Of a stretch of 64,000 nt of DNA, positions 46,121-58,596 are shown one piece after another. Both the position numbers and the translations under genes were made by a program. Origin of the DNA: Cannabis sativa (taxonomy: Eukaryota; Streptophyta; Magnoliopsida; Rosales; Cannabaceae); NCBI RefSeq assembly GCF_029168945.1, contig NC_083603.1, positions 3,100,001 through 3,164,000 on the forward strand, given 5' to 3'. A model generated the notes under the pieces. It was not told where the DNA came from and searched no databases. It saw only the letters and a list, made by a program, of their open reading frames with translations. Every line of letters begins with the position of its first letter. Position 1 is the stretch's first letter.

Positions 46121-49100
46121 TTATATGGAGGAATGAAAGAGCTTGGAGTTTTGCCATTTGTGCAAAACATTTCCAAATACATCATAGAAAGCAATGTGAG
46201 CCTCTTTTGGTGTTAATTGCATAGACATAAAACCTTGTCCATCATAGAAGAACTTCAACCCTTCTTTGTTTAACCCATTTATGTCTCCTCTCCAAGCCTT
46301 TGATCCAGCTCCACTTGTCAAAAATTGTATGGGACTACACAAATATATTACTTAATTAGTAATATATATTTATATATTTTTTAATTATTTTCTAGTGTTA
46401 AATAAAAATTTAATAATATTTGTAATTTTTTCTTACCTGCTTGTGTCACTAACATGTTCGAGGCAATGATCGTGTCCATTCATGTAAAAATCAACTTCGT
46501 TGGCCTATGATTATTAATACATCAAAAGTGAGTTACTTTTAGTAGTAGAGAGCAACATGAAGAACATTTCTACTAGGTATTAATAAACCCAATACTTGAA
46601 TGAGGAGATTCATTGTAAATGGTTAATAATTCTCTGCAATAATTATTACATAAAAATATGTGGACAGAGTACATAACTACACTAATAGTAGTATGAGACG
46701 TGATGTCGTATCTTATCTGAAATTTTTGTTGGAATTTCTAGACATTCGATCAAGAATTTCAAACATATTTCGAACAATTTCCATTTCGTAAAATATTATC
46801 GAAACAAAATATTTAGTAATTTTTGTGTGTACGAACTCTTAATATTACATACCTCAAGAATAGGAAGAAGTTGCTCTATGAGTTCTTTTGTATCCCCATG
46901 ATGTCCAACACTTCTAATTGCATGATGACCAACCACTATCTTCCACGTGGCACGTGATTCCTTTAAAATCTTCTCAACATCCTTTTAAAATTTACAAGAA
47001 TGCAGTTAATTAGGGCAAGATTAAAAAAGAAAATAGTTCCGAACATATTTGTAACAAAATTTATTATAATATTTATCTTTTTTATATTTCATAATTATAA
47101 ATTAGGGTTTTTTGGAAAACTATCTTTCTTTTTTCTGTCATTTTTGTTTCGATAATTATTTCATAAAATTGTCTTGCAAACACTCTAACAGTCTAACACT
47201 CTTCGATACTCTACCGAAATTTTACGATACTCGGTAGAGAATTCCAAACATCATGTGGAAAATTCTTCACACTCTATCCGAGGAGTATTTCGAAGAAAAA
47301 ATAAATTATTAAAAACCTATTTTTATAATTATTGCATAATTAAATATGATAATTTACCATTAATAAGGAAGAAATGTAATCCTTTCGTGAAGAAATGGCA
47401 CGCCAATCATAAGTATGATCTTCTGGGTTTGAGAAATACATATCAACAAATGGAGTTGTGTCCAAAAATATAATATCTGCCAATTCTACAAATAAATAAA
47501 AATTATGTTAGATAAATTCTATTTTATATGCAAACAAAATTTAAATAATTAAAAAAAAAATCAAATAACCTAAATGATCTTCCTACAAAGTGAAAATTGA
47601 GTGATCATTTTAAATAAAGAAAAATGTACTAATAATAAGGGAAATTTTCTCACTTTTTTTTAATGGTTTTATGGTCAAATTTTACAAAAAGATGGGTTTT
47701 ATTTTTAATATATATAAGAAAAAGTCAAAAATACATAGAAAAAGAAATATAGAATATACCATATATTTTTTTTAAAATTTTGTTCTTGAATTTTTTCTTT
47801 AAAATATTTTCATTATTGCATACATTGTATTAAAATCATGAAAAAAAAAATAGTTAATACCGATTTTTTTAAAAAAAAAAGTTAATACCAATTTGAACCT
47901 TCTGTTTTATAAAATTACCAATCAAACGCTCTGTTCTATTAAATAACAAATTGAACCCTGTATTTTTTCAAAATAGCACTCTGAACTCAATTTTTCACAA
48001 TTTTTTTTTACATAACAAACTTAAAGACAATTTCTCACATGAATAAATACAGAAAATATAACTAATCTTGCTGTAACGCATCTAAATCAAGTTAATATTA
48101 TTAAGTTTTAGTTTGACAAAGAATCAGCTCAGGATACTATCTTGTACTATTTTGAAAAATACATAGTTTAATTTATCATTTAAAATAAAAGATCCAATCA
48201 GTAAATTTTATAAAATAAATAGTTCAAAATAATATTTACTTTAAAAAAAAAATCATCAAATATGTAATGTTGAAGCTCATGGTACAATTTTGGTAAATAT
48301 TGGTAAGTGTATATTTTCTTCAACAAACCATGAAATATAACTTAGTTATGATTACAGTTAAAAATTAAATTTAAGTATTTATATATAAGTAGGAGTTAAA
48401 CTTAAGTATTTATACCGCAAATTACTTGGTAGTAATAAGTAACTTACCAGCATTTACGAAAAAAGATCTCAAGCAAATCCACCTATTGTCAATTTTGCGT
48501 AGTAATGGGCTCAATTGGGCCTCTGCATCGCCTCTGTAATCATGGTTGCCCAATACTGCACAAATATCATATCAAATTACTTTATAGTTCAAAAGTACCA
48601 TTTCTAGAATTATTTTGCAAAAATAACATTTTTACTGTAAAATTGGCTTCTGATATTCTTTTTTTTTTTTTTGAGATTTTCTTTCTTTTTATTGTTCAAA
48701 TTTATTTATTTTAGGATTTTTTTTTTTTTACATTTTAAAGTAGTTTTTTTTGGCATTTTTTTCAAAAATTTACAATAGCAATCTAAATCGCAACCTAAAT
48801 CCATACAACAACCCATATATATATAAATTATCATAGCAACTCAAACCGTAAAAAGTTAAAAAAATGGTATATAAGATGATTCCCCTCTATATTATTAATG
48901 AAATGGGTGCTTTAGCACCCCTTTCATCAAAAAAAAAAAAAAAACCTTAAAAAATTAATTTAAAAAATAATAATAAAAATTAGTTAGATAGTTTCTTGAT
49001 TATTACATTTCTCGTAATTATTATTTTTTTTTTTTTTTGAAATGAAAATAAACACAACAAGGATTATTTTATAATTTTTTCTTAATTATATTTCTATTTT

Positions 49101-49804
49101 TTTATACTTTAAAACTCATTAATTATTAATAAATATTATAATTTAAACTAATAACAAAGCTGTGAAGAAATGTATTCATAAATTTTAACTACAAAAACAG
49201 CATATCCACTAATAATAAATCTAATAATTTAAATATTTATATCACAAATATTTAATTTATGTATTTAATTTCAAAAGATTTAAATTATAACATTGTTAAA
49301 ACAAATAAATAAACTATCTCTAAAATAAACAAAATTATTAAATAAACAATGTGGTACCTTATTTACTTACCACTATACCATTTTGTTTGAAGACTGTTAT
49401 GAGTATAAATTTTAGTGAAAGATTCTTCAAATGCAATGTCATCTTCACTCTTCAATCCATTATCATAAAAATTATCACCAGTTGAAACCACAAAATCAAT
49501 ATCCAATTTTTCTCCAATTTTTCCCATCTATTATATCAAAAAATATAATCAATATATATATAAATAATCACAAAAATCATAACCCAGAAAATAAATAAAT
49601 TAAAAAAAAAAAAGTTAAAACCTGAAATGAGACTTGGGATTGGTTAAAATCTCCTCTTCTTCCCCAATCTCCAATCACCAGAAAACTCAGTGAGCCATCT
49701 TCTTTGGGTGAGTGATTGAACTGTTCAAGCTCTGATGATACTAACAAAATCATTAAACTAATAATACTCAAAATATAGAATATAGATACATATATTTTTG
49801 CCAT
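46121..49804 (-). CDS. Purple acid phosphatase (low-molecular-weight type), gene 1
   Basis: A binuclear-metal phosphomonoesterase of the PAP3/PAP7/PAP8/PAP17 type, secreted or vacuolar, which frees phosphate from organic esters. Seven coding exons on the minus strand: 49804-49622, 49527-49371, 48555-48448, 47485-47358, 46981-46853, 46504-46437 and 46334-46121, giving 328 residues with all junctions in phase and GT/AG. This length is normal for the family. Residues 1-24 form a signal peptide. All five metal-ligand blocks are present: GDWG (45-48), GDNFY (78-82), GNHD (116-119), VVGHH (208-212) and GHDH (245-248). The start at 49804 was chosen over an upstream in-frame ATG (49903) because it begins the signal peptide and lies below a TATA box. 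Introns hold MITEs of families A and D. Its partner at 52978 has identical exon 2-7 lengths. Confidence 0.95.
47880..48241. repeat. Family A MITE in intron 3 of phosphatase gene 1
   Basis: Left arm gttaataccaatttgaacc; right arm aatagttcaaaataatattta. The core has caatttttttttacataacaaacttaaag, which pairs with family A words elsewhere. A half copy of family D follows at 48330-48440. Confidence 0.6.
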
Positions 49805-49885
49805 AATAATGAATAGATTTATATGTATATATTTTTTTATTGTATATAAGGACTTGTGATTTTTAAAAGGGCAAATGATTGGGTT

Positions 49886-49895
49886 GTTTATATAG
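49886..49895 (-). promoter_or_regulatory. Probable TATA box of phosphatase gene 1
   Basis: CTATATAAAC on the minus strand, about 82 bp above the chosen ATG, placing transcription start near 49860 with a leader of roughly 55 bases. Confidence 0.6.
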
Positions 49896-50620
49896 AAAAC
49901 CAAAAAGGGTCAAAATTAAAAAAATTAAAAAAATAAAAGTTAATTGTGTTTGATAGAAATACAAAAGAAAAATAGGTAACCCATGTCAATTTTATACATG
50001 GTATTGTTGTATTGGCTAGTTGGTTGAGTTGAGTCTACTTTGTACCAAAAGATATTTATACTTGTTGTTATTAGTTTGAAATTTCAATGATGACATGATT
50101 ATTTATATTTGAAAAGTTATCTTTTTTATTTTTTTTTATTTTTAGTCTCATAGTAGGAGTAATTTTTTATATTAGAAGTGTTACTCTTAATCTTCTATCA
50201 CAATTTTTTAATCCATCTTTGTTCCTGAAAATATATATTAGAATATATTTTTTTCGTAGCAGTATTCGTTATAATTTAGTTTTCGGTACAAGAAACTATT
50301 TAGAATTTTTAAAAATTTATAAGATGGTATTGTAACTATAACGAATACCATTATAAAAAAAAATCGGTATGTAATTTTACGCATAAAAATTAATTAAGAG
50401 ATTTATACTAGCAATTAGTACTTATCTTTTTATTTTATAGATAAAAAATATAATAAAATTAGTATTAGTGTGTTTGATGATCATATATATATATTTTGGA
50501 TATTAAAATTGGTTTGGATTATTTATTAAAATTTATTATTTATGAATTTGAATGAATAATGTGGGAGTAGTAGAGTCCAAAAGTGAGTAGTATTGGGCAA
50601 AGGAAGTTAATATAATATGC

Positions 50621-50702
50621 GAATATACGAATGGGATAAGTCATTCAAACTATGGCATATTCTCTCTTATTCCTAAGCACAACAAATATGACTAGAATAT
50701 TC
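50621..50702. promoter_or_regulatory. Cluster of three P1BS-type motifs (GNATATNC)
   Basis: GAATATAC (50621-50628), GCATATTC (50655-50662) and GAATATTC (50695-50702) all match the binding site of PHR1-type phosphate-starvation regulators. They lie about 820-900 bp above gene 1 and 2.3 kb above gene 2. The motif is short and palindromic, so function is inferred, but three in 82 bp is more than base composition predicts. Confidence 0.5.
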
Positions 50703-51042
50703 CAATTTGGATACTTTATTTATTCTAACTACAATCTAATATCTAATACCAAATTTATCTTCTACACTCTCCGAGGTATTCTCTTAAATTCTTTATTTGT
50801 TTTGGCATCAAATTATTTCTTATAATGTTAAATTTATAGAAAATTTTAAATAATTTATAATGTTAAAAATAAAGTTCAAACAATTATTACTATGCGTGTA
50901 TATGAAAAATTAGTTGGGCATATAATAGAATATTTAATTTTTATTTTTCGGCATTGTAAATTACTTTAAATTTTTTGAAAATTTACAGATAATCATAAAT
51001 AACTATAACGTACAGTCGTACACGATTATAAGTAAAAGAAAA

Positions 51043-51395
51043 GTGTAAATACTATTTTATTTTAGACTTATGTTTTACAAAATTTAGCAATTTAGTTCAC
51101 TATTTTATTATGTGAGAAATTTGATTATGTATTTTTCAAAGTAGTTCATAATATACCTTGAGTTGATAGTTTATTAAAATAAAAATTTAATAATAGTATG
51201 ATCTAGAGATTGTGTTAGAAATTATTTTCAAGTTGGTTATATTAAAAATAAAATTGTTAAAAATTGAGTTCAGGATACTATTTAGTACGATTTTAGAAAA
51301 TACAATGTTCAATTTATCATCTAACAAAATAGAGAGTCTAATTAGTATTTTTTATAAAATATATGATGGAAAAAATATATAATATTAACCCAAAA
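51043..51395. repeat. Family A MITE between the phosphatase genes
   Basis: Left arm gtgtaaatactattttatttta; right arm with acaaaatagagagtctaattagt. The core has ttgttaaaaattgagttcagg, as in the other copies. Confidence 0.6.
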
Positions 51396-51759
51396 AATCA
51401 CATTTCTTTAAAAAAAAGAAAAACCTCATTGAATACATAGAGATTACGCTCCTTCCAACAAAAAAAAATCTTAACAATCTTTCTTTAAAACAAACTCTTA
51501 TTTCATAACTCAAATCACCAACAATTTTAATCTTACAATCTCAACTCATATAATAACATATATCTCATTTGAGTTTCAATCAACTCATAATGCTAAATTC
51601 AAAATCTATTGAAGCCATAAAACTAGCCGTTTGGTAGGGTTGAATGGGTGTTTAATTATTGTTGAGATGAGGAAACTTGTGTTCCATGAGTATTGGGTTT
51701 CAGTTGATCTTAATTAGTTGTATCTCTTCAGTTCTTAGCTATTGATGAAGTTCTTGGTA

Positions 51760-52060
51760 ATTTGGTTTCTTATCGTGGAACTCCGGCAAGGGAATCCCCT
51801 ATCTTCTTTTCTTATGGTGCGAAATTTATCCACACTGGTAAAGAAAGATTGTGATACAGAGCTATTGTTGAGTCTTCAGTTTGGTAAGACCAAATTTCAC
51901 ACTTATTTTTCGCGGATGATAGCTTAATATTCTTCCCTCCAAGCATTGCACTCGTTTCAAGACTGATTAATTTTACTAGTATGGTTTCGATTCTGGTCAG
52001 TTGGTGAATTTTAATAAAAATTAAGTGTGTTTTAACACTTAGATTTTGGTTAGCTAGACT
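51760..52060 (+). pseudogene. LINE reverse-transcriptase scrap
   Basis: ELRQGNPLSSF and LSTLVKK match the L1 reverse-transcriptase motif that reads GLRQGDPLSP in working copies. A frame change later gives HLFFADDSLIF, the catalytic FADD block, and then VSW with a stop and ILIKIK, a worn QLVNFNKS block. About 300 bp remain, with shifts and stops. It lies in the spacer between the two phosphatase genes. Confidence 0.7.
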
Positions 52061-52881
52061 TTTAAAAGTTAGTTTTGGGCTTAAGCTCAAAAATGACTTA
52101 TGTTGCTAGTTGGGTAATCAGTGAATTTCAGTTTTAAATTCTAAAACACTCTTTTAATAAAAGTCAATTTTAGTAGTTTTCTCAAAATGAATTTTCTGAG
52201 AAGCTAAAAGCAAAAAGCAGAAACTAAATCAAAACAAAGTCTGAATTCTTTCAACTCTAAATTCTTCAATTTGGTGCATGGTAACATCCCTTAGGGAACA
52301 TACATTTAGTTTGAGTACTAGTGATTCTACATATATCATCTTCTTCATAGTGAAAAAGAGATTTTGTCTAATCACTAAATATAAACATAATATAAAAATC
52401 ATTGGGTATATGTCTTGTATGTCATGATCTTGATCTTGAACTTGGTGATTGTATTATTGATCTTATTCCTCAATTTTTTTTGGAAGTTTCCTTTTATTGA
52501 GAAAAACCAAATTAGTTGGCCATTTCTAGCCCATGTATACAAATCCATCTCATCAATTTGAAATTGCTAGGAAACTACCATGAACTCAACCTTGTCTACA
52601 AAACAAAACTAAAGGAGAGCCCCACACAACACACACAACACCATCACCTATCCAATAATTATCTTATCTCTTACATCACCAATTTCTTCTTTGAGATATG
52701 ATTGGTATAGGGAAGGAATAACCTTTGGTGGGTCCCACTTACATAATAATAATAATAATGCACATAATATTTCATTATCATTTTTGTTTGTTAATATAGA
52801 TTAGATATTATACCATCCCATATATTGCCATGCAACATTATTTCCTTCTAACTTCTATGTACACGTACAAAAAAAACATCA

Positions 52882-52889
52882 TATAAATA
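52882..52889 (+). promoter_or_regulatory. Probable TATA box of phosphatase gene 2
   Basis: TATAAATA lies 89-96 bp above the ATG at 52978, a spacing close to that of gene 1. A run of tatatata at 52938-52948 would be too near the ATG. Confidence 0.5.
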
Positions 52890-52977
52890 AATAAAAGTGA
52901 AGGAATTAATTAGTCATTTTCATCATCTTAATCATTTTATATATATAGACATAGTTGTGTACATAGGAATTGATATA

Positions 52978-55900
52978 ATGGAATTTCATTTGAGGTTTTT
53001 GTTGACAAATTTCATTGGTGTCCATGCATTCTTCTTCTTCATTTCACTTGCAACCGCGGAACTTCCACGGTTGCAGCATCCCACAAAAGTCGACGGCTCA
53101 TTGAGTTTTTTAGTCGTCGGAGATTGGGGAAGGAAAGGAGCTTACAATCAAACTCAAATCGCTCGTCAGGTTTTCGAATGTCATTAATTATTTTCTAGTT
53201 TTATTATGATTAACTTAAAATCTTTTCTCTCTCATTCATATATAGAATTATTGATTTTGTATTATTTTGTTTAGATGGGAAAGATAGGAGAGAAACTAAA
53301 GATAAACTTTGTGGTGTCAACTGGTGACAATTTTTATGATGATGGATTGAAGAGCATCAATGATCCTGCATTTCTAAATTCTTTTACAAAAATATACAAA
53401 GCTAAGAGCCTTCAGAAGCCATGGTACAATGGTAATTATTAATAATTAAGATGAGTTAATACAATTACATATATTAAAATTTTTTATTTGTGTGTTATAT
53501 ATTTAAGTGGAGTGTGAGTATTATTGAATATATTTCACAAAAATTTACAAAAAATATATTTTTTTTTCAATGCATAAAAGTATTAAATAAATATTTTCGA
53601 TCATGAATTTGAGTGGGCCCTAAACAGAAGCTTAACCTAATATACAACCTAGTTGGCGCCTCTCACTCTTTGCCACGTGGAAGAGTGTTGTGGCATGATC
53701 ATCATCGATATTGAATTATAATGTTAATAAAAAAAAAATTGAATTATAATGCTAATATTATAAGGATGTTTTTTATTTTTGGTATCTTGAGAAATTATAT
53801 CTTAATTTTTTGTAAGGTTAATACTATTTTTAATTTTCTGTTTTGTTAAATGATTAAATAGACTTTGTAATTTTTAAAATGGTATAAATAAAATCCTGAA
53901 CTTAATTTCAATAATTTTTTTTAATATAACCAACTTAAAGATAATTCCTGACACGAATACAGAAAACATACCAGTTTTGTCATTACACTTTTACATTAGG
54001 TTATTATTAAATTTCATTTTGACAAAAATTAATTCATGATACTATTTAATACTATTTTAAAAATTACATGATCCAATTTGTCATTTAACAAAATAGATAG
54101 TTCAATCAATAACTATTGCAAATATAAAGTCTAAAATAGTATTTATCATTTTTTTATGACATTTTTTATTATAGCTGTAACAAATAATTTACTTTTTAAA
54201 AATTCTGAATAATTTACAGTGCCAAAAAAAAAATCAAAATATTATTTCTATAAGATTCTCTATTCTCAATAAATATTGGTCTCTTTTAATTTTGTTTATA
54301 TTTAATTTTTTTTGTTTAAATCTTCCATTAAATTAACATGAATTTACTAAAATGAAATTGGATCAGTGTTAGGAAACCATGACTACAGAGGAAATGTTGA
54401 GGCCCAATTAAGCCCAAATTTTAGAAGTGTGGATAGCCGATGGCTTTGCATGAGATCATTTGTTGTTAACTCAGGTGAAGTAATTAATTAACATTAATTA
54501 AACCAATTACCTCTCATTAATTAATGTATTAATTTTCATGGGTTTAATAAATTAATTAACCTAAAAATGGGTGATAAATTTGCAGAAATTGCAGAGTTGT
54601 TCTTTGTGGACACAACTCCATTTGTGGACAAGTATTTTCTAAGGCCTAAGGACCATAAATATGATTGGAGGGGTGTTCTTCCTAGACAACATTACCTTTC
54701 AAATCTTCTCAAGGTTACTCACTAACTTTTTTTATTATTAGAAGTCAAATACATCAATCAAACCAAGCTTATATAATACATTAAATTTTGATCAAAATAT
54801 ATAAAACAAATCAACATAATAAATTACATACAAATATGATAAGTTACTTTTGATAAGTGAGACGCATCTTAAATAAAGATAATTGGTTGAAATTACCTGC
54901 CACATAATAAATGTATAATATGTGAAATGTGTGGGTACATATCATTACTCGAAGAGAATGTATCTCACAGAACATATATGTACACTATTTAATGCCAAAG
55001 GCATTAATAGTATCTAACACCCTCTTAGGTGTCATATTGTTATTGATGTAATTAAATATTGAGTGTCATATAATTTTTTTTTGAAGGAAAATAGAAACTT
55101 TATTAATAAGAAGAACCAGCCATTACAATAAAAAGAAAATCAGTGGGAACATTATCCTCACTAAAAATGCGATCTGGGTACAAACAAGAACTACGAGCAA
55201 GCCAATGTGCAGCTTTGTTTACAGACCGTTTAACAAAAGTAATTGTGACTAACGGTAGATCGGCCAGAAGAGAACGACAAGCCGCCACCTGAAGACCAAA
55301 AGGCGAAGGAATAGTAACCGTACTTTGAATTGCCTGAACAACAACCAAAGAATCGGTTTCAACCTCTGCCGGACCCCATTGCTTGCGCTTTATCCAACTC
55401 AAAGCCTCCTTAACCCCCATCAATTCAGCCAAAGCCGAATCCACTTGTCCAACCCGCAAGACTGTGAACCCTTCCACGAACCGGCCCTGATAATCCCGAG
55501 CCACCCCAGCCGCTCCAAATTGTCCGTCTCTTGCAAAGATTGCACTATCGACATTTACCTTAATCTTCCCCATAACTGGTTTCACCCAATGCTCCAATTC
55601 CATACTTGACCTCGAAGGGACAAGTAGAGAACCCATTCTCCTTTTTTAAGCATTTCTCTATTGATTAAGGACTACTCTTGTCAATAGAATAACCTCCGCT
55701 GCTGACATCGATTTGTCTCGCAAAACCAACTCATTACGAGCATACCAGATCGCCCAACTCATATAATTTAATCTAATATATTTTAAAAAATATCGTTAAC
55801 AATCGCAAAACACTGTATATAGGTAGTGCTAGGCAGTAGAGCCCAATAACAAAGTTCTTGTACATAATACTTTTGAAACATACTTATAGCTCTATGTTCA

Positions 55901-56977
55901 AACACCACTTTCACTTGTGTTACATGAAACAGTATATAGGAACTAATTAGTAAATTATTAGTTTTGTTTAATTAGCATAAATATATAAATTATCAATCAA
56001 TGAAATAAAAAGTTAGAAATTTAGTTCAATTGAGAGATAAACACTTTCTCAAAGTGTATTTTAAAGATTTGTCCAATCTTAAAGAAGATTATTACTCTAT
56101 CAACGTGTCTTCAAATAGGCTCTAGACAAATATTAACTAACTAACTATATTAAATGTCAACAAACTAAGAATACTTATCTAATATTAGTTAACTAATATG
56201 TATATATAAATATTGGTTCGGCTTTTGGGGAATAAAGGATGTAGATTTAGCATTGAGAAATTCAGCTGCCAAGTGGAAAATTGTGATTGGACATCATGGC
56301 ATCAGAAGTGCAGGGCATCATGGTGACACCAAAGAATTAGTGAAGCAACTCCTACCAATTCTTGAGGTAATTAACACTTTTAACATTTTATTTATTTATG
56401 GGCAAAAATAGAATTTTCAAACAAGATGTTAAGAGTGGTTAAAAATGTCATCTTTTTAAAACTTTTTAACACTATCCAATTTTGTTCACAATTTGTGTTG
56501 CCATATGAATACTATACCAAAAGCTTTTCATATATCTCTATTTAATATTTCAGGCAAATGAAGTGGATTTGTACATAAATGGTCATGATCATTGTTTACA
56601 ACACATAAGTAGCATCACAAGGTAATTAATTTGTTCACTCACTCACACTCTGTCAATTAAAAATAATATTATGTAAAATATAATGAACAAGAACTCGAAT
56701 TTTTAGAACATTCGCGTGTTTTTACTCTAATTTTTAAAATACATTACAAAAATTTTACTGCAGCCGAATTCAATTCTTGACAAGTGGAGGTGGTTCAAAA
56801 GCATGGAAAGGTGACTTTAGTGCAAATAGTCACAAGGGAATGAGATTTTACTATGATGGTCAAGGCTTCATATCTGTTCAACTTACACCAAATGATGCAA
56901 TTGTAGCCTTTTACAACATATATGGCAAAGTTATGCATACTTTGAATCTATCCAAGGGTCTCTATTCTGCAGTATAA
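52978..56977 (+). CDS. Purple acid phosphatase (low-molecular-weight type), gene 2
   Basis: Same family and reaction as gene 1, in the opposite orientation. Coding exons: 52978-53169, 53275-53431, 54367-54474, 54586-54713, 56238-56366, 56554-56621 and 56764-56977, giving 331 residues with all junctions in phase and GT/AG. Residues 1-27 are a hydrophobic signal peptide. Metal-ligand blocks: GDWG (48-51), GDNFY (81-85), GNHD (119-122), VIGHH (211-215) and GHDH (248-251), so the enzyme should be active. The in-frame ATG at 52897 was rejected because it would put 27 residues ahead of the signal peptide. Exons 2-7 (157, 108, 128, 129, 68 and 214 bp) equal those of gene 1. Intron 2 carries a family A MITE, and intron 4 (1524 bp) a family B MITE with a LINE fragment inside. 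Confidence 0.95.
53816..54148. repeat. Family A MITE in intron 2 of phosphatase gene 2
   Basis: Left arm ggttaatactatttttaattt; right arm aaagtctaaaatagtattta. The core has cacgaatacagaaaacata as in the 47880 copy. About 330 bp. Confidence 0.6.
54985..55862. repeat. Family B MITE split by a LINE insertion (intron 4 of phosphatase gene 2)
   Basis: The left half (agtatctaacaccctcttagg, gtcatattgttattgatg, aatattgagtgtc) and the right half (taatctaatatattttaaa, aatatcgttaacaatc, gtgctaggcag) are the two parts of one family B element, separated by the LINE copy at 55077-55758. Confidence 0.65.
55077..55758 (-). pseudogene. 5'-truncated L1-type LINE 3' end with an open RNase H domain
   Basis: Inserted with an 11-bp target duplication TCATATAATTT (55066-55076 and 55759-55769) and a terminal A-run on the minus strand, a textbook truncated LINE copy. 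The minus frame 55636-55103 is open for 177 codons and gives an RNase H domain: [11 protein letters not shown] is read as [11 protein letters not shown] with the first Asp, [24 protein letters not shown] with the Glu, [12 protein letters not shown] with the next Asp, and [10 protein letters not shown] near the end. The same frame continues above it with two stops ([11 protein letters not shown]...). It lacks the reverse transcriptase and is not an active gene. Confidence 0.85.
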
Positions 56978-56999
56978 GGTTTATTGTAATCGTTTCAAG

Positions 57000-57930
57000 A
57001 TCGATGTTCGATCATCTATTGATTTTGACGTGTAAGAATATTAAACTATTTATAAGAACATCAGTTATTTCATTCATCCAAATATTTCATATCAAAAGTC
57101 TATATAGACATCATCCAATTCACACAATAACACTTTTACATTATTATGACAATTTAAATTTTTTATTATGTTCGATTACAAAACTGCAACCATTATCAAG
57201 TTAACAATTGTTTTATGTCTCAACTTGATTGTTGATTTATCAAGTTACAATTGTTAAAATATTTTTAAATACTTACATAATTAAATGTTACTCAGACAGT
57301 GTTGATATTAGTGCATGTAGACAACTATATGCATTTAATAATGATGATTATGTGATTAGGATCATAATAGGATGGTCGATTTTATTAACTGCAATTAAGA
57401 TACATGGTAGCACCTTAATGACTATAGATTGACCTGACCCATTAAACCAAAATCCACCATCTCTTGTATTATGAGCCAAATATATATATGCACACTCACT
57501 CACTCCATAAGCTCTCTCTCACACACTCATGCTTTGATACTTAGAAGGATTCATGGTGATTCAAGGTAACTCACAATCAAGCAAGGCATGTTTTTGTATA
57601 ATTTAATGCTCTAAATAAAATGTGATATTAGTTGTGATAAATGCAATTTAATAACATTCGCAAAATTGCATAATAAAATTCATCATTCGACAATTCACCC
57701 CTAGTTTTTTTAAGTCTAGCTAGCTTGTAATATCTTGAAGAACTTTTGGGTGATGACATTGGTAGGCTTCAAATGATGATGCATGTTAGTTAGTGAAAAT
57801 GTATTCAATCTTATTCTAGCTATTTATGTAATCATTTCATGATCATAATACAATGAGGTTCATATATTGAATGTGTAAGTATGAAAATGTTATAAACTAT
57901 TCTTATCAAAGTATCCCACATTAGTACTAA
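57000..57930. other. Intergenic DNA after phosphatase gene 2
   Basis: Includes the 3' UTR of the phosphatase gene and AT-rich spacer. The ORFs at 57004-57204 and 57229-57432 show no family features. A short cactcactcact run lies near 57495. Nothing else recognised. Confidence 0.4.
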
Positions 57931-58114
57931 GAGAAATGCTAAAGGGTACCAGTGGTGCCTAGTACCCTCCTATGTGTCAATATCGTTATTAATTCAACTA
58001 AGTATCGGGTCCAACATAATTTAATATAATAACTTCTAGAGAGTATCGCTAGTCAATCGCAACGCGACATGTCAAGAAGGTGCTAAACACCACTGGTACT
58101 TAATAACAATGCTC
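57931..58114. repeat. MITE family B, well preserved
   Basis: Left end gagaaatgctaaagggtacc with agtggtgcctagtaccct; right end agaaggtgctaaacaccactgg and aacaatgctct. 184 bp, lying between phosphatase gene 2 and the DUF760 gene. Confidence 0.75.
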
Positions 58115-58596
58115 TTCGTACTAACAAGTATTTCAAAAATCATTATGGCCTTTAAATGCATCTTGTCATTTTGATATTTCGGTGAGTTATAATAAATGGT
58201 TTTAATAAATATAATCAGAGTAAATTATCACTATAATATTGTAAATATTTTGTAATTTTTCATTAAAATAATTATCTCAATTTAACTTGAATTCCAATAA
58301 TGTTAGTTTTGTTTCATTTGGACAATTCTACATCAATTCAACTGTTTCCATTGATACATATCTAAAATAACAAAAAACATGGAAGAAAACTCACAACAAA
58401 AACACCAAAGTATATATTTTATTTAATCCTTACTAAGATTAAAAATGAGATTTCTCTATTTACACAATATTTAGCCCCAACTAACTTGTGGTATCATCAA
58501 TAAATTTACACACACTATCTCAATATTAAACCAGTCAGTTGTGCCTTCATTTCCAAGTTTTCCTATGCCAGGAATTTAGGCAGCCATAATATGAAA

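Noticed and set aside
49577..49903. Start of phosphatase gene 1 at the upstream ATG (49903)
   Set aside because: The 33 extra residues would precede the signal peptide and include the TATA region. The ATG at 49804 fits the family.
51812..52090. 92-codon minus ORF between the phosphatase genes
   Set aside because: The plus strand here reads as LINE reverse transcriptase (LRQGNPLSS, FFADDSLIF), so the minus ORF is its shadow.
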